The notes under the pieces were generated by a model. It ran no database searches, was not told where the DNA came from, and was given only the letters and a program-made list of their open reading frames with translations. The position numbers and the translations under genes were made by a program. From an uncultured Eggerthellaceae bacterium (GTDB taxonomy: Bacteria; Actinomycetota; Coriobacteriia; Coriobacteriales; Eggerthellaceae), in NCBI GenBank assembly GCA_958452575.1, contig CAUDUM010000001.1, positions 434,001-498,000 on the forward strand: a stretch of DNA of 64,000 nucleotides, in the 5' to 3' direction. Shown one piece after another: positions 33,725-42,224 of the stretch; the first letter of the stretch is position 1; each line of letters starts with the position of its first letter.

Positions 33725-34766
33725 GGGACACCCCTTTCTGGAAAACGCACGCAGCACGCCAAAAGCCCTTCGCAGCATCGAACGAATACAACGCGACGAG
33801 CTTGTTCTCGGAGATGACCGAAACGATCTCGCCATCCCGAGGCCCTTCGCAGCTTTCGCGCACGCCCGCCGTGCATGCGCACAGCTCCATCGCAGCGGAT
33901 GTCCTGCGGCGGACGAACAGCGAAAGCTCGTCGGGGCGCAGCTGCGCGCCGTTGGCGATACGCGCTGCCAAAGGGCCGTCGGCAAAAGCGAAGCGGAAAC
34001 CCAGCAGCTTGACCGGATCCAACGCCGCTGCCTCGCGCTCCGTCTCGAGCGCTTCCAGCGTCACGCATTCGTCAAGCGACAGCGATCCCGCGACGGTGCG
34101 TTGCAGCGCGGCCACATGGGCAGGACAGCCCAGGGCGACGCCCGCATCCCTGGCAAGCGATCTGATATAGGTGCCCTTGGAAACGCGAAACTCAACATCC
34201 CACCAGGGAAGATCGACGATGACGGACCCATCGGAGCCCTCATCGGATGCCCCTGCGGGAAGCGCGTAGCCCCTGCCGATGGCGATCAGGCGCGCATCGA
34301 TCACCTCGATTTCACGCGGCGTCAAGTCGATGATGGCACCTTGGCGTGCGGCCTCGTAGGCTTTCTTGCCGTTCACCTTGATCGCTGAATACGCAGGCGG
34401 AAGCTGGTTGCGCTTTCCAATCTGCTGCGCGATGAAAAGCTCGGAGAACGCGCGATCCTCAAGCTCGGCGGGGACGTCCCCGCGTCGCAGGATCTCTCCT
34501 TCCGCATCGTCGGTGGTCGTCGAGATGCCGAACGCGATACGCACCCGATAGGTTTTGTCGTGCCCGGTAAAATAAGGATCGAGACGGGTCGCCGGCCCAA
34601 CGCAGACGGGAAGCACGCCTTCGGCCATGGGATCGAGCGTGCCGGTATGGCCGACGCGACGCTCGCCGAACACGCGGCGCACGCGGTTGACCACGTCATG
34701 CGAACTCATCCCAGTAGGCTTGTTGATACCGATCACCAAGCTGTAATCAGTGGATCCGCGTTTCAC
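33708..34766 (-). CDS. truB: tRNA pseudouridine-55 synthase
   Basis: Converts U55 of the tRNA T-loop to pseudouridine. The 352-aa protein starts with the TruB fold IGINKPTGMSSHDVVNRVRR and has the catalytic Asp45 in GHTGTLDPMAEGVL. The C-terminal region (about 240-352) should be the PUA-like domain. The GTG start overlaps the nrnA stop (GTGA) and GGAAGG lies 9 nt upstream. It belongs to the rimP-nusA-infB-rbfA-nrnA-truB-ribF operon. Confidence 0.95.
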   Translation of the reverse strand: MKRGSTDYSLVIGINKPTGMSSHDVVNRVRRVFGERRVGHTGTLDPMAEGVLPVCVGPATRLDPYFTGHDKTYRVRIAFGISTTTDDAEGEILRRGDVPAELEDRAFSELFIAQQIGKRNQLPPAYSAIKVNGKKAYEAARQGAIIDLTPREIEVIDARLIAIGRGYALPAGASDEGSDGSVIVDLPWWDVEFRVSKGTYIRSLARDAGVALGCPAHVAALQRTVAGSLSLDECVTLEALETEREAAALDPVKLLGFRFAFADGPLAARIANGAQLRPDELSLFVRRRTSAAMELCACTAGVRESCEGPRDGEIVSVISENKLVALYSFDAAKGFWRAACVFQKGVSRGSCL

Positions 34767-35791
34767 CGCAGCGCGCCTTCCCCTGAACCTGGTCCAGAAT
34801 CGCCGGATACAAGCTCGGCCATCGCCTCGAGGACCGTCTGAAACGCCTGTCCCAGTTCCATTTCAAGCGTGAAACCAGCAGCCGCCTTATGCCCTCCCCC
34901 GCCGAAGCGACGGGCGAGGACGCTGACATCCGTGTCGTCCTTGGCGCGGAGACTCCCCCGCACCGCATGATCCTGCTCACGCAGCATGCAGGCGACGCGC
35001 ACTCCTTTGACCGAGCGGAGGCTGTTGATGATCGGCTCGGCATCCGGCTTGCTGGCGCCCAGCTCCTCGAAGTCTCCGATCGAAAGCCAGCTTGCAACGG
35101 CGGAGCCGTCGTCGGTGAATACCATGCGCTCGATCGCGCGCGCCTCCAGCTGGATGGATGCAAGGCGACGGTTCTGAAAAACCTCGCGCGCCACCATAGC
35201 GGGATCCGCGCCCGAAGCGACCATCTCCGATGCGGCAACAAGGGAAGCAGCATCGGTGTTCTGGTATTGGAAACGGCCCGTGTCGGTGACGAGGCCGGTG
35301 TAGGCGCATGTCGCCACACGCTCATCCCGATGCTCCATCAGGTGTCCCGCAAGTTCCCAGACTAGCAGCGCCGTGGCGGCAGCATCGGGATCGACGTACA
35401 CCAGATCGGCCATCGTCGATTCGACCGCGTGATGGTCGACCGTGACTTTGAACGCGGCTCTGCCATGCAACGCGGAAGCATCTCCAATGCGCTCCACGGT
35501 GGGAACGTCCACGCCGACGAACACGCCGATGGGACCGTCGTAGGAGGATGGAGGCACAATCTCCCCGATACCCGGCAAAAACGAGAACGACTCGTCGATG
35601 CAACCCTCATCCTCGGCAAGAACACAGGCGACGCGCTTGCCAAGGGAGCGCAGCGCATGCATAAGGGCGAGCTGCGATCCGATGCAGTCGCCATCAGGGC
35701 TCACATGCCCGCATATGACGATGTCATCGCGTTGCGCAAGCTCATCGGTGATAGCGCGCAACGTGGTGTTGGTTTGAGGGGTGGCCGTCAT
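34763..35791 (-). CDS. nrnA: DHH-family nano-RNase/pAp phosphatase
   Basis: Bifunctional oligoribonuclease and 3'-phosphoadenosine-5'-phosphate phosphatase of 342 aa. The DHH domain has HVSPDGDCIGS (His29, Asp33, Asp35) and the DHH motif at 119-121; the C-terminal DHHA1 domain ends with RRFGGGGHKAAAGF. It starts 3 nt after rbfA and overlaps truB by 4 nt, the usual place for nrnA in Gram-positive operons. Confidence 0.93.
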   Translation of the reverse strand: MTATPQTNTTLRAITDELAQRDDIVICGHVSPDGDCIGSQLALMHALRSLGKRVACVLAEDEGCIDESFSFLPGIGEIVPPSSYDGPIGVFVGVDVPTVERIGDASALHGRAAFKVTVDHHAVESTMADLVYVDPDAAATALLVWELAGHLMEHRDERVATCAYTGLVTDTGRFQYQNTDAASLVAASEMVASGADPAMVAREVFQNRRLASIQLEARAIERMVFTDDGSAVASWLSIGDFEELGASKPDAEPIINSLRSVKGVRVACMLREQDHAVRGSLRAKDDTDVSVLARRFGGGGHKAAAGFTLEMELGQAFQTVLEAMAELVSGDSGPGSGEGALR

Positions 35792-35794
35792 CGG

Positions 35795-36199
35795 CTACTC
35801 ACCGTCTTCTAAGGCTGCGCCATCCACGTCGTCGGCGTCGATGCGCGCTGAAGCCTCGTTGCGCGGCGCATCGGCTGCCAAAGCCGTAGCGATGCGCTCG
35901 GCCTCGTCGACGCTCTTGTCCAGATGGAATCGCAGCTCCGGAGCCACACGCCACGACAGCTGGCGCGCCATCAGCGAGCGAATGCGCCCCGAAGCCGCCT
36001 TGAACGCCGCGGCAACCTCGTCATAGGATCCCGGCGCCGCCGTGTAGAACACGTTGCAGGCGCTGCGATCGTAGCTGACTTCGCACCCCGTGATCGTCAC
36101 CAGCGAAAGCCGCGGATCCGAGATCTCGAACAACAGGATATTGGAGATGACCTCCCGAGCCTGTCCATTGACCCGGCGATTGGAAGAACCCTGTTTCAT
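35795..36199 (-). CDS. rbfA: Ribosome-binding factor A
   Basis: KH-fold protein of 134 aa that assists late maturation of the 30S subunit. The core reads QAREVISNILLFEISDPRLS (about 11-30) and VTITGCEVSYDRSACNVFYT, followed by a helix and an acidic tail. The ATG is chosen because GAAAGGGG lies 6 nt before it; the annotated frame could begin 8 codons earlier at a poorer site. It follows infB after a 263-bp gap that holds a structured repeat. Confidence 0.93.
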   Translation of the reverse strand: MKQGSSNRRVNGQAREVISNILLFEISDPRLSLVTITGCEVSYDRSACNVFYTAAPGSYDEVAAAFKAASGRIRSLMARQLSWRVAPELRFHLDKSVDEAERIATALAADAPRNEASARIDADDVDGAALEDGE

Positions 36200-36316
36200 G
36201 ATGCGCCCCTTTCGAAGTTGCATCCTTCATGCATTTCAGATTATTGCACACCCATCCGATGCGGGCGAAGCCCGCACGCTTCTTTATTCCGCGGACACAA
36301 GGCCTGACAACAAGAA

Positions 36317-36450
36317 GGCGGCGGAGGGACGTGCCGCGCGCAGTATCCGCACGAGCCGAACCGTCCAGTGGACGGTTCGTGCGAGCTCAGGACCTGTTTG
36401 AGCACGGCGTGTTCCTCCGCCGCCCTGCCGGGGATAGACAACCCCGGCAG
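36317..36450 (-). repeat. Structured intergenic repeat, family 2 (copy between infB and rbfA)
   Basis: The outer stem GGCGGCGGAGG...CCTCCGCCGCC (36317-36331 with 36408-36424, small bulges) encloses an inner 10-bp hairpin CGAACCGTCC/GGACGGTTCG (36357-36379). The flanks are conserved: GCGCGCAGTATCCGCA on one side and AGGACCTGTTTGAGCACG on the other. The copy at 59261-59384 has nearly the same flanks but an unrelated inner stem. A separate 9-bp hairpin (36425-36433 with 36442-36450) lies between this element and the infB stop. It interrupts the infB-rbfA operon; function unknown. Confidence 0.7.
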
Positions 36451-36462
36451 CATTCATTCTTG

Positions 36463-39240
36463 TTATTCGGTGCGTTCGACTTCCTTGACCTTGTAGCCTT
36501 CGATCGTGTCGCCGACCTTGATGTCCTGGAACTTCTCCACGCCGATGCCGCATTCGTAGCCCTGCTTGACGGACTTGACGTCGTCCTTGAAGCGGCGCAG
36601 CGAAGCCAGGCTACCCTCGAAGATGACCGTGCCGTCGCGCACAATGCGCACCTTGTCGTCGCGGTTGATCTCGCCCTCGACGATGTAGCAACCGGCGACG
36701 GTGCCGACCTTGGGCACCTTGAAGGTCTCGCGGACCTCGGCGATGCCGGTGTCCTCCTCGACGATGTCGGGGGAAAGCAGGCCCACGCGCGCGGCATTGA
36801 TATCCTCGATCGCCTGGTAGATGACCCTGTACAGGCGGATGTCAACCTTCTCCTTCTCAGCCAGCTGGCGCGACTTGCCGGTCGGACGCACGTTGAAACC
36901 GATGATGATGGCGTCGGAGGCCGTAGCAAGAGTGACATCAGTCTCGGTGATGCCGCCGACGGCAGAGTGGACGATGTTGATCTTGACCTCAGACTGGTCC
37001 ATCTTGTTGAACGCGTCGCGCAGAGCCTCGATGGAGCCTTGGACGTCGGCCTTGACGATGAGGTTGAGGTCGGTCTGCTTACCCTCCTCGATGCGGCTGA
37101 ACAGGTCATCCAGGCTCATATGACTCTTGGACTCCTGCTCGGCCAGGCGGGCGCGCAGCGCACGCTCTTCGGCGAGCTTGCGGGCGTCGCGCTCGTCCTC
37201 GAAGACGCGGAACTCGTCGCCGGCGGTCGGAACGCTGGACAGGCCCAGGATCTCGACCGGGTCGGACGGCAACGCCGCATCGACGTGCTTGCCCTTGGGA
37301 TCGACCAGGGCGCGCACACGGCCGTGCGACGTGCCTGCGACGACCGCATCGCCGGGATGCAGCGTGCCGCGCTGGACGAGCACGGTGGCCACCGGGCCGC
37401 GGCCCTTGTCCAGGTTCGCCTCGATGACGAAGCCGGAAGCGAGCGCGTCGGGGTTGGCCTTGAGCTCCAGGACGTCCGCCTGCAGCAGGATCGTCTCGAG
37501 CAGATCGTCGATATGCAGCTTCTGCTTTGCAGACACCTCGACGAACATGTTCTTGCCGCCCCACTCCTCGGGGATGACGCCGTACTCGGTGAGCTCCTGG
37601 CGGACGCGGGTCGGGTCGGCGCCGGGCTTGTCGATCTTGTTGACGGCCACGACGATCGGCACGTCGGCTGCCTTGGCATGGTTGATAGCCTCGATGGTCT
37701 GCGGCATGACGCCGTCGTCAGCCGCCACGACGAGCACGATGACGTCGGTGACCTGCGCGCCACGGGCACGCATCGCGGTGAACGCCTCATGACCGGGCGT
37801 GTCGATGAACGTGATCTGACGGCCGTCGATGTTGACGACGGAAGCGCCGATATGCTGCGTGATGCCGCCGGCCTCGCCCTCGGCGACGCCGGTGTGGCGG
37901 ATGGCGTCGAGCAACGACGTCTTGCCGTGATCGACGTGGCCCATGACGGTGACTACGGGCGGACGCGGCTTGAGATCCTCCTCGGAGTCGTGGTACACGA
38001 CCGCGTACTCCTCCTCGGGGGAAACGACGCGCACCTTGCGGCCCATGTCGTCGGCGATCAGGTCGATCAAGTCGTCGCTCATCGACTGCGTAAGCGTGAG
38101 CACCTGGCCCAGCATGAACAGGCGCTTGATGACGTCGTTGGGCTGCACGCCCAGCAGCTCGGCGAACTTGGCGACCGTCGCTCCCTGCGGGATCTCGACG
38201 ACGGAATCGTCGAGCACCAGCGTGGGATCGAGGCCCTTCTCGATCGCCTCGAGCTCGGCGCGCTCGCGCGCTTCGGCCTCGCGCTTCTGCTTGCGCTTCT
38301 TGCGGCGGCCCTCGCCCTCATGGGTGCTGGCGGCGGCGACAGCGGCGCGCGCCTCGGCGAGCACCTTGTCGCGCTGCAGCTTCTCGGCCTGGACGGCCAT
38401 CTGGGCGTAGCGGTCCTCGGGCTGCGCCATCTGGACCTCGAGCTCGGGAACGATCTGCTCGAAGTGCACGCCCTTCTTGCCATGGCCCTTCTTGCCCTTG
38501 CGGGCGGCAGCGCCTTGGCCGGCAGCAGCGCCCTTGCGCCCGGACGGAGCCGCAGCCTGCTGCTTCTTCTGCTCCTCGATGCGCTTTGCCTCGGACTCGA
38601 TCTGGGAGAGCAGCGAATCGAAGCCGCCGCTGCGGCGCGTGCCGGGAGCGGGAGCCGGCTTATGCTGCTCGGAGGACTGCGCCTTGGCGCCGGACTTGCG
38701 ATGCTGGCGCTGCTTGAGCGCCTCCTCGACAGCCTGCTTCTTGGCGACTTCCTTGGCCGCCGCGGCGGCGCGGGCACGGGCACGGGCCTCGGCGGCCTCG
38801 CGTGCCACGCGCTCCTTTTCGCTTTCGATCTGGCTCTCAAGCTTCTCGAACGGAGACGGGGAGGTCGGAGCGGAAGCGGGCTTGCCCTCCCCGCCCTGCG
38901 CGGGCCCGGCCTTTTTCTCAATGCCGGCGCGACGGGCGCGCTCGGCCTCGCGGCGGGCGCGCTCCTGCTCCACGGCCTCGCGGCGGGCGCGCTCCTCCTC
39001 GGCCTTCTTCTCCTCGGCCTCCTTCTTGCTGACGGCGGCCTCAGACGTCACGTCCTCCTTGCCGTCGGCGGTGACGCCCAGCTCGGCCTCGAGCTTTTTG
39101 CGCACCTTGACGACGTAGGCGTCGGCGAGCATGCTCGCATGGCTTTTCGCGGGGATCTTCATCTCATGGAGCTTGTCGAGCATCTCCTTGCTGGAAAGGT
39201 TGAATTCCTTGGCCAGCTCATGTACGCGCATGCTGGGCAT
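36463..39240 (-). CDS. infB: Translation initiation factor IF-2
   Basis: GTPase that brings fMet-tRNA to the 30S subunit, 925 aa. The N-terminus is the IF2_N helix bundle (MRVHELAKEFNLSSKEMLDK), then a long Ala/Glu/Lys/Arg-rich, coiled-coil-like linker, and the G domain with VMGHVDHGKTS near 433, DTPGHEAF and NKID. Domains II, III and C2 complete it. GAGGAG lies 9 nt before the ATG and overlaps the ylxR stop codon. It is part of the rimP-nusA-ylxR-infB operon. Confidence 0.96.
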   Translation of the reverse strand: MPSMRVHELAKEFNLSSKEMLDKLHEMKIPAKSHASMLADAYVVKVRKKLEAELGVTADGKEDVTSEAAVSKKEAEEKKAEEERARREAVEQERARREAERARRAGIEKKAGPAQGGEGKPASAPTSPSPFEKLESQIESEKERVAREAAEARARARAAAAAKEVAKKQAVEEALKQRQHRKSGAKAQSSEQHKPAPAPGTRRSGGFDSLLSQIESEAKRIEEQKKQQAAAPSGRKGAAAGQGAAARKGKKGHGKKGVHFEQIVPELEVQMAQPEDRYAQMAVQAEKLQRDKVLAEARAAVAAASTHEGEGRRKKRKQKREAEARERAELEAIEKGLDPTLVLDDSVVEIPQGATVAKFAELLGVQPNDVIKRLFMLGQVLTLTQSMSDDLIDLIADDMGRKVRVVSPEEEYAVVYHDSEEDLKPRPPVVTVMGHVDHGKTSLLDAIRHTGVAEGEAGGITQHIGASVVNIDGRQITFIDTPGHEAFTAMRARGAQVTDVIVLVVAADDGVMPQTIEAINHAKAADVPIVVAVNKIDKPGADPTRVRQELTEYGVIPEEWGGKNMFVEVSAKQKLHIDDLLETILLQADVLELKANPDALASGFVIEANLDKGRGPVATVLVQRGTLHPGDAVVAGTSHGRVRALVDPKGKHVDAALPSDPVEILGLSSVPTAGDEFRVFEDERDARKLAEERALRARLAEQESKSHMSLDDLFSRIEEGKQTDLNLIVKADVQGSIEALRDAFNKMDQSEVKINIVHSAVGGITETDVTLATASDAIIIGFNVRPTGKSRQLAEKEKVDIRLYRVIYQAIEDINAARVGLLSPDIVEEDTGIAEVRETFKVPKVGTVAGCYIVEGEINRDDKVRIVRDGTVIFEGSLASLRRFKDDVKSVKQGYECGIGVEKFQDIKVGDTIEGYKVKEVERTE

Positions 39241-39246
39241 ATACCA

Positions 39247-39543
39247 CTACTCCTCTACTATCTCCTGCGACTGGCGCAGAGCCGAAGCGATCTCGGCTTC
39301 GATCCGATCGTACTGCTGCTGATCGAGCTTCGTCCTCAGCGCCCGCTCGAGCTTATGGGCCTTGACGGCGCTTGCAAAGCAGGAGGCAGAGCACACGTAT
39401 GCGCCCCGGCCCGCAGCCTTGCCTGTGCCGTCGAAAGCCGCCGAACCGTCGGAGGCGCGCACGATGCGCAGAAGCTCGCCCTTGCCCGCCTGCTTGCCGC
39501 AGGCGATGCAAGTACGCTGCTTTTTGACGCTTTGCGTGCCCAC
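39247..39543 (-). CDS. ylxR: YlxR-family nucleic-acid-binding protein
   Basis: Small basic protein of 98 aa encoded between nusA and infB, as in most bacteria. The YlxR signature is present: RTCIACGKQAGKGELLRIVR near the start and GRGAYVCSASCFASAVK later, with four cysteines that could bind zinc. YlxR has been linked to RNase P and to RNA binding in other species. It starts at GTG with GAGGAG 4 nt upstream. Confidence 0.92.
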   Translation of the reverse strand: MGTQSVKKQRTCIACGKQAGKGELLRIVRASDGSAAFDGTGKAAGRGAYVCSASCFASAVKAHKLERALRTKLDQQQYDRIEAEIASALRQSQEIVEE

Positions 39544-39570
39544 CGTGCTCCTCCTCAGGATGGTCTTCGT

Positions 39571-40782
39571 CTATTCGCCGTCCATGAACGCGTGGACACC
39601 GCAGTAACGGCTGTCCGGACGCGCGTGGTTGCGGCAGTGCACGCCGTCATCGCTGATGTAGGCGCACAGCTCCTCCTCCATGGGCTCCTCCTCGTCGATG
39701 AGCATGTTCTCATCTTCCTCGGGAACGGCGCCCGTGAACGAAGCACTCTTGATGTCGATGTGCCATCCGGTCAGACGTGCGGCGAGGCGGGCGTTCTGGC
39801 CCTCCTTGCCGATCGCCAGCGAAAGCTGGTCATCGGGCACGATGACCGTGGCGAAGTGCTTTTCCTCGTCGGCGATGACGCGCGTCACCTTGGCGGGCGA
39901 AAGCGCGTTGGCCACGTAGACGGCGGGATCCTCGTTCCACTGGATGACGTCGACGCGCTCGTTGTGCAGCTCCTCGACGACCATGCGCACGCGGCTGCCC
40001 TTGGGGCCGACGCACGCGCCGACGGGATCGAGGTTGCTCTCGCGCGAGGCGACGGCCACCTTGGAGCGGGCGCCGGGCTCGCGGGCGATGGACTTGATCT
40101 CCACCAGACCGTCATAGATCTCGGGAACCTCGATCTCGAACAGACGGCGGATGAGGCCCGGATGCGTGCGGGAGACCACGATCGAGGGACGGGCTTGGTC
40201 GCCGCGCATGCGCGGAGGCTCGTTCTGAGGATCGCGCACCTCGATGATCAGCACCTTCAGGCGCTGGTTGTGGCGGTAGCGCTCGCCGTCGGGGCGCTCG
40301 TTGCGCTCGTTGGGATTGCGCTTGAGGTCGTAATGCGGCAGCTCGGCTTCGACGCCGTCGCGGATCTTGATGATCGTGAAATCGGGCGTGCCCTGCAGCA
40401 CCGTGCCGGTGACCAGATCGCCCACACGGCTGGAGAACTCCTCGTAGATGGACTGGCGGCCAGCCTCGCGCACGATGGAGCTGATGACGCTCTTGGCGTT
40501 TTGGGCGGCGATGCGGCTCACGTCGTCAGGAGTGACGTCGCGCTCCTCGAACTCGGCGTACTCGCCGGTCTCGGGATCGGGATCGCCCTTGGGGACAAGC
40601 TCGTACACGTAGATCTTGCCGGTCTGGCGGTCGATCGTCACGCGAGCATCCCACTCGAGATCGAGGATATGCTGATAGCTTTTGGCCAGCGACGCCTCGA
40701 GGCGGTCGATCAGGTACAGCTCGTCGATCTTGCGCTCATGGGCAAGCGCCTGAAGAGCCTCGATCAGTTCGGAAGTTGCCAC
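39571..40782 (-). CDS. nusA: Transcription factor NusA with a C-terminal zinc-like motif
   Basis: Pausing, termination and antitermination factor of 403 aa. The N-terminal RNA-polymerase-binding domain (about 1-125), an S1 domain and two KH domains (GACVGPKGSRVRMVVEELH; DDQLSLAIGKEGQNARLAAR) are in the usual order. After KH2 (about residue 345) comes an acidic linker and then an unusual 31-residue tail with Cys373, Cys383, His386, Cys394 and His397 spaced like a small zinc knuckle (C-x9-C-x2-H-x7-C-x2-H). The start is GTG with AAAGGA 8 nt upstream. It follows rimP and precedes ylxR and infB. Confidence 0.95.
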   Translation of the reverse strand: MATSELIEALQALAHERKIDELYLIDRLEASLAKSYQHILDLEWDARVTIDRQTGKIYVYELVPKGDPDPETGEYAEFEERDVTPDDVSRIAAQNAKSVISSIVREAGRQSIYEEFSSRVGDLVTGTVLQGTPDFTIIKIRDGVEAELPHYDLKRNPNERNERPDGERYRHNQRLKVLIIEVRDPQNEPPRMRGDQARPSIVVSRTHPGLIRRLFEIEVPEIYDGLVEIKSIAREPGARSKVAVASRESNLDPVGACVGPKGSRVRMVVEELHNERVDVIQWNEDPAVYVANALSPAKVTRVIADEEKHFATVIVPDDQLSLAIGKEGQNARLAARLTGWHIDIKSASFTGAVPEEDENMLIDEEEPMEEELCAYISDDGVHCRNHARPDSRYCGVHAFMDGE

Positions 40783-40812
40783 GTCTGCGTTCCTTTCCCT
40801 CGTTCCGGCCGT

Positions 40813-41283
40813 CTACGAGCCGAAATCCACAGTGCCCTTGAGATGGGCACGCTTGATGACATCCATGGGCACGCTCACCTGCGCGCCGTCCACGTCCAGC
40901 ACAACGGCATCGTCGTCGGCGGAGACGATCGTCCCCGTGAACGAGCTGCGGCCATCGAGCGGGCCTTTGGTCTTGACCTGCGCCGTCTGCCCCGCAAAAC
41001 GCTCGAAATGCTCGGGCGTGCGAAGCGGGCGGTCGATGCCCGGCGAGGAGACCTCGAGCATATAGGCGCCGGGGAACGGATCGATCTCATCCATGATGTC
41101 GTTGATCCATACCTGGGCGGCGGACAGCTCATCGAAGCTCACGCCGTGGTCGGTGTCGATGTACACGCGGATGGTGGGGGACTTCTTGGATCCGACGACT
41201 TCGATCGTCACGATCTCGACGCCCTCCTGGACGGCTCGGGGCGAAAGCGCATCGAGCAGCTGTTTTTCCTTGTTGCTGAGCAC
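40813..41283 (-). CDS. rimP: Ribosome maturation factor RimP
   Basis: Assists 30S subunit assembly. The 156-aa protein has the RimP core VRVYIDTDHGVSFDELSAAQ, INDIMDEIDPFPGAYMLEVS and SPGIDRPLRTPEHFERF, followed by the small SH3-like C-terminal domain. The GTG start (MLSNKEKQLLDAL) is chosen because AAGGAG lies 9 nt before it and the length then matches the family; an ATG 78 nt upstream lies in the leader. It is the first gene of the nusA-infB operon. Confidence 0.93.
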   Translation of the reverse strand: MLSNKEKQLLDALSPRAVQEGVEIVTIEVVGSKKSPTIRVYIDTDHGVSFDELSAAQVWINDIMDEIDPFPGAYMLEVSSPGIDRPLRTPEHFERFAGQTAQVKTKGPLDGRSSFTGTIVSADDDAVVLDVDGAQVSVPMDVIKRAHLKGTVDFGS

Positions 41284-41375
41284 GCCTTGCCTCTCCTTCC
41301 TGTCCGCGGCATCGCCGCCGGTCAAACCATATGCGTGTGCGCTTGCAGCCATCGCGTGCACCGGAAACGGCCCTT

Positions 41376-41406
41376 ACAACAAAGAAAGCGGGACAAGCCC
41401 ACTTTC
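41376..41406 (-). terminator. Attenuator in the rimP-nusA leader
   Basis: On the reverse strand GAAAGTGGG (41406-41398) pairs with CCCGCTTTC (41392-41384), one G-U pair, around a 5-nt loop, and TTTGTTGT follows. It lies about 60 nt after the predicted transcription start and about 95 nt before the rimP GTG. This placement fits premature termination controlling the operon, which encodes NusA itself. Confidence 0.7.
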
Positions 41407-41464
41407 CAACAAGACCGAAAGTATGGTGCGCACGAACCCAAACGCCCTCGCGCATGCTTTGTGC

Positions 41465-41494
41465 ACTATAGCATATTCCCAGAAAACCTGCCAA
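41465..41494 (-). promoter_or_regulatory. Promoter of the rimP-nusA-infB operon
   Basis: On the reverse strand TTGGCA (41494-41489) and TATAGT (41470-41465) are 18 bp apart, and the -10 box has the extended TGC form. It lies about 180 bp upstream of the rimP start and gives a long leader containing the attenuator hairpin. Confidence 0.75.
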
Positions 41495-41639
41495 CCACGC
41501 CCCCGGGCATATCGCAAGTTCTGCACATGAACGTCCGCTTGCCGCAATTATGTCGGAATCTCGTCATCGACATCGGATTGAAACGTATTTGTATGATATG
41601 GTTAACTCGTACTGAAGCACCAGATTGAAAGGCACGGAT

Positions 41640-42053
41640 TTGAAACGCTATCTGCTGCTCTGCGTCGCTTGGATCTGCCTGGGGTTCGGCGCGATCGGGG
41701 TCGTGATCCCCGTCATGCCTACTACCCCGTTTCTCCTTCTTGCCGCTTTCCTTTTTGCGCGCAGCTCGCCTCGCATTCATCAATGGATGCTCTCGACGCG
41801 CCTGTACCAAAGCTACGTCGTCCCCTTCAAGGAGTCCGGAGGCATCACCGCCGGCAAGAAAGCGCGCATCCTCGCAATCTCACTGTCGGCGCTGGCGATC
41901 TCCGCAGCGCTCGTCCAAAAACCACTTGTATGGGCGATCCTTTCGTGCTGCGCGGCCTTCCTGCTCTACCTCGTCCTCATCCGCATCCCGACGATCCCCG
42001 CACGCCCCGAACCCGCCACCTCCCGCGAGCCGGGCGCGAGTATCGAGGGCTAG
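41640..42053 (+). CDS. DUF454 (YbaN-like) small membrane protein
   Basis: Protein of 137 aa with three or four hydrophobic helices. The opening VAWICLGFGAIGVVIPVMPT, then TPFLLLAAFLFARSSPRIHQ and LYQSYVVPF are characteristic of the DUF454/YbaN family, whose function is unknown. The C-terminal 20 residues are soluble and Pro/Glu-rich. The start is TTG with GAAAGG 7 nt upstream; an in-frame TTG 15 nt earlier overlaps the ribosome binding site. It is divergent from rimP. Confidence 0.85.
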   Translation: MKRYLLLCVAWICLGFGAIGVVIPVMPTTPFLLLAAFLFARSSPRIHQWMLSTRLYQSYVVPFKESGGITAGKKARILAISLSALAISAALVQKPLVWAILSCCAAFLLYLVLIRIPTIPARPEPATSREPGASIEG

Positions 42054-42224
42054 CAGCAACGAGGATCCGCTATCCGGGAAATCATGGTCACAGCCGTTTT
42101 CCGCATTCTGTATCACGGTCGATAATTCGAAAGTTTGCATTACGCATCGTAGCTGCAGACGTACGCCTTTGTGGAATCGCGAACGCGGACACCCAGAGCC
42201 GGCATCGTCCGGAAAACCGTGGCG

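Noticed and set aside
33708..33985. RibF extended 87 codons into truB
   Set aside because: That part is a shadow of truB in another frame; the GTG with AAAGGGG gives the standard RibF start.
36344..36392. CGAACCGTCC...GGACGGTTCG as an independent insertion in the infB-rbfA gap
   Set aside because: It is the inner hairpin of the family 2 element, whose flanks continue on both sides, so it is not a separate feature.
36229..41628. A 1799-codon open frame on the plus strand across the infB-nusA-rimP region
   Set aside because: It is exactly antisense to well-supported genes on the other strand. High GC at third positions and biased codons remove stops in that frame, and the translation is low-complexity His/Asp/Leu/Ala-rich with no recognisable domain.
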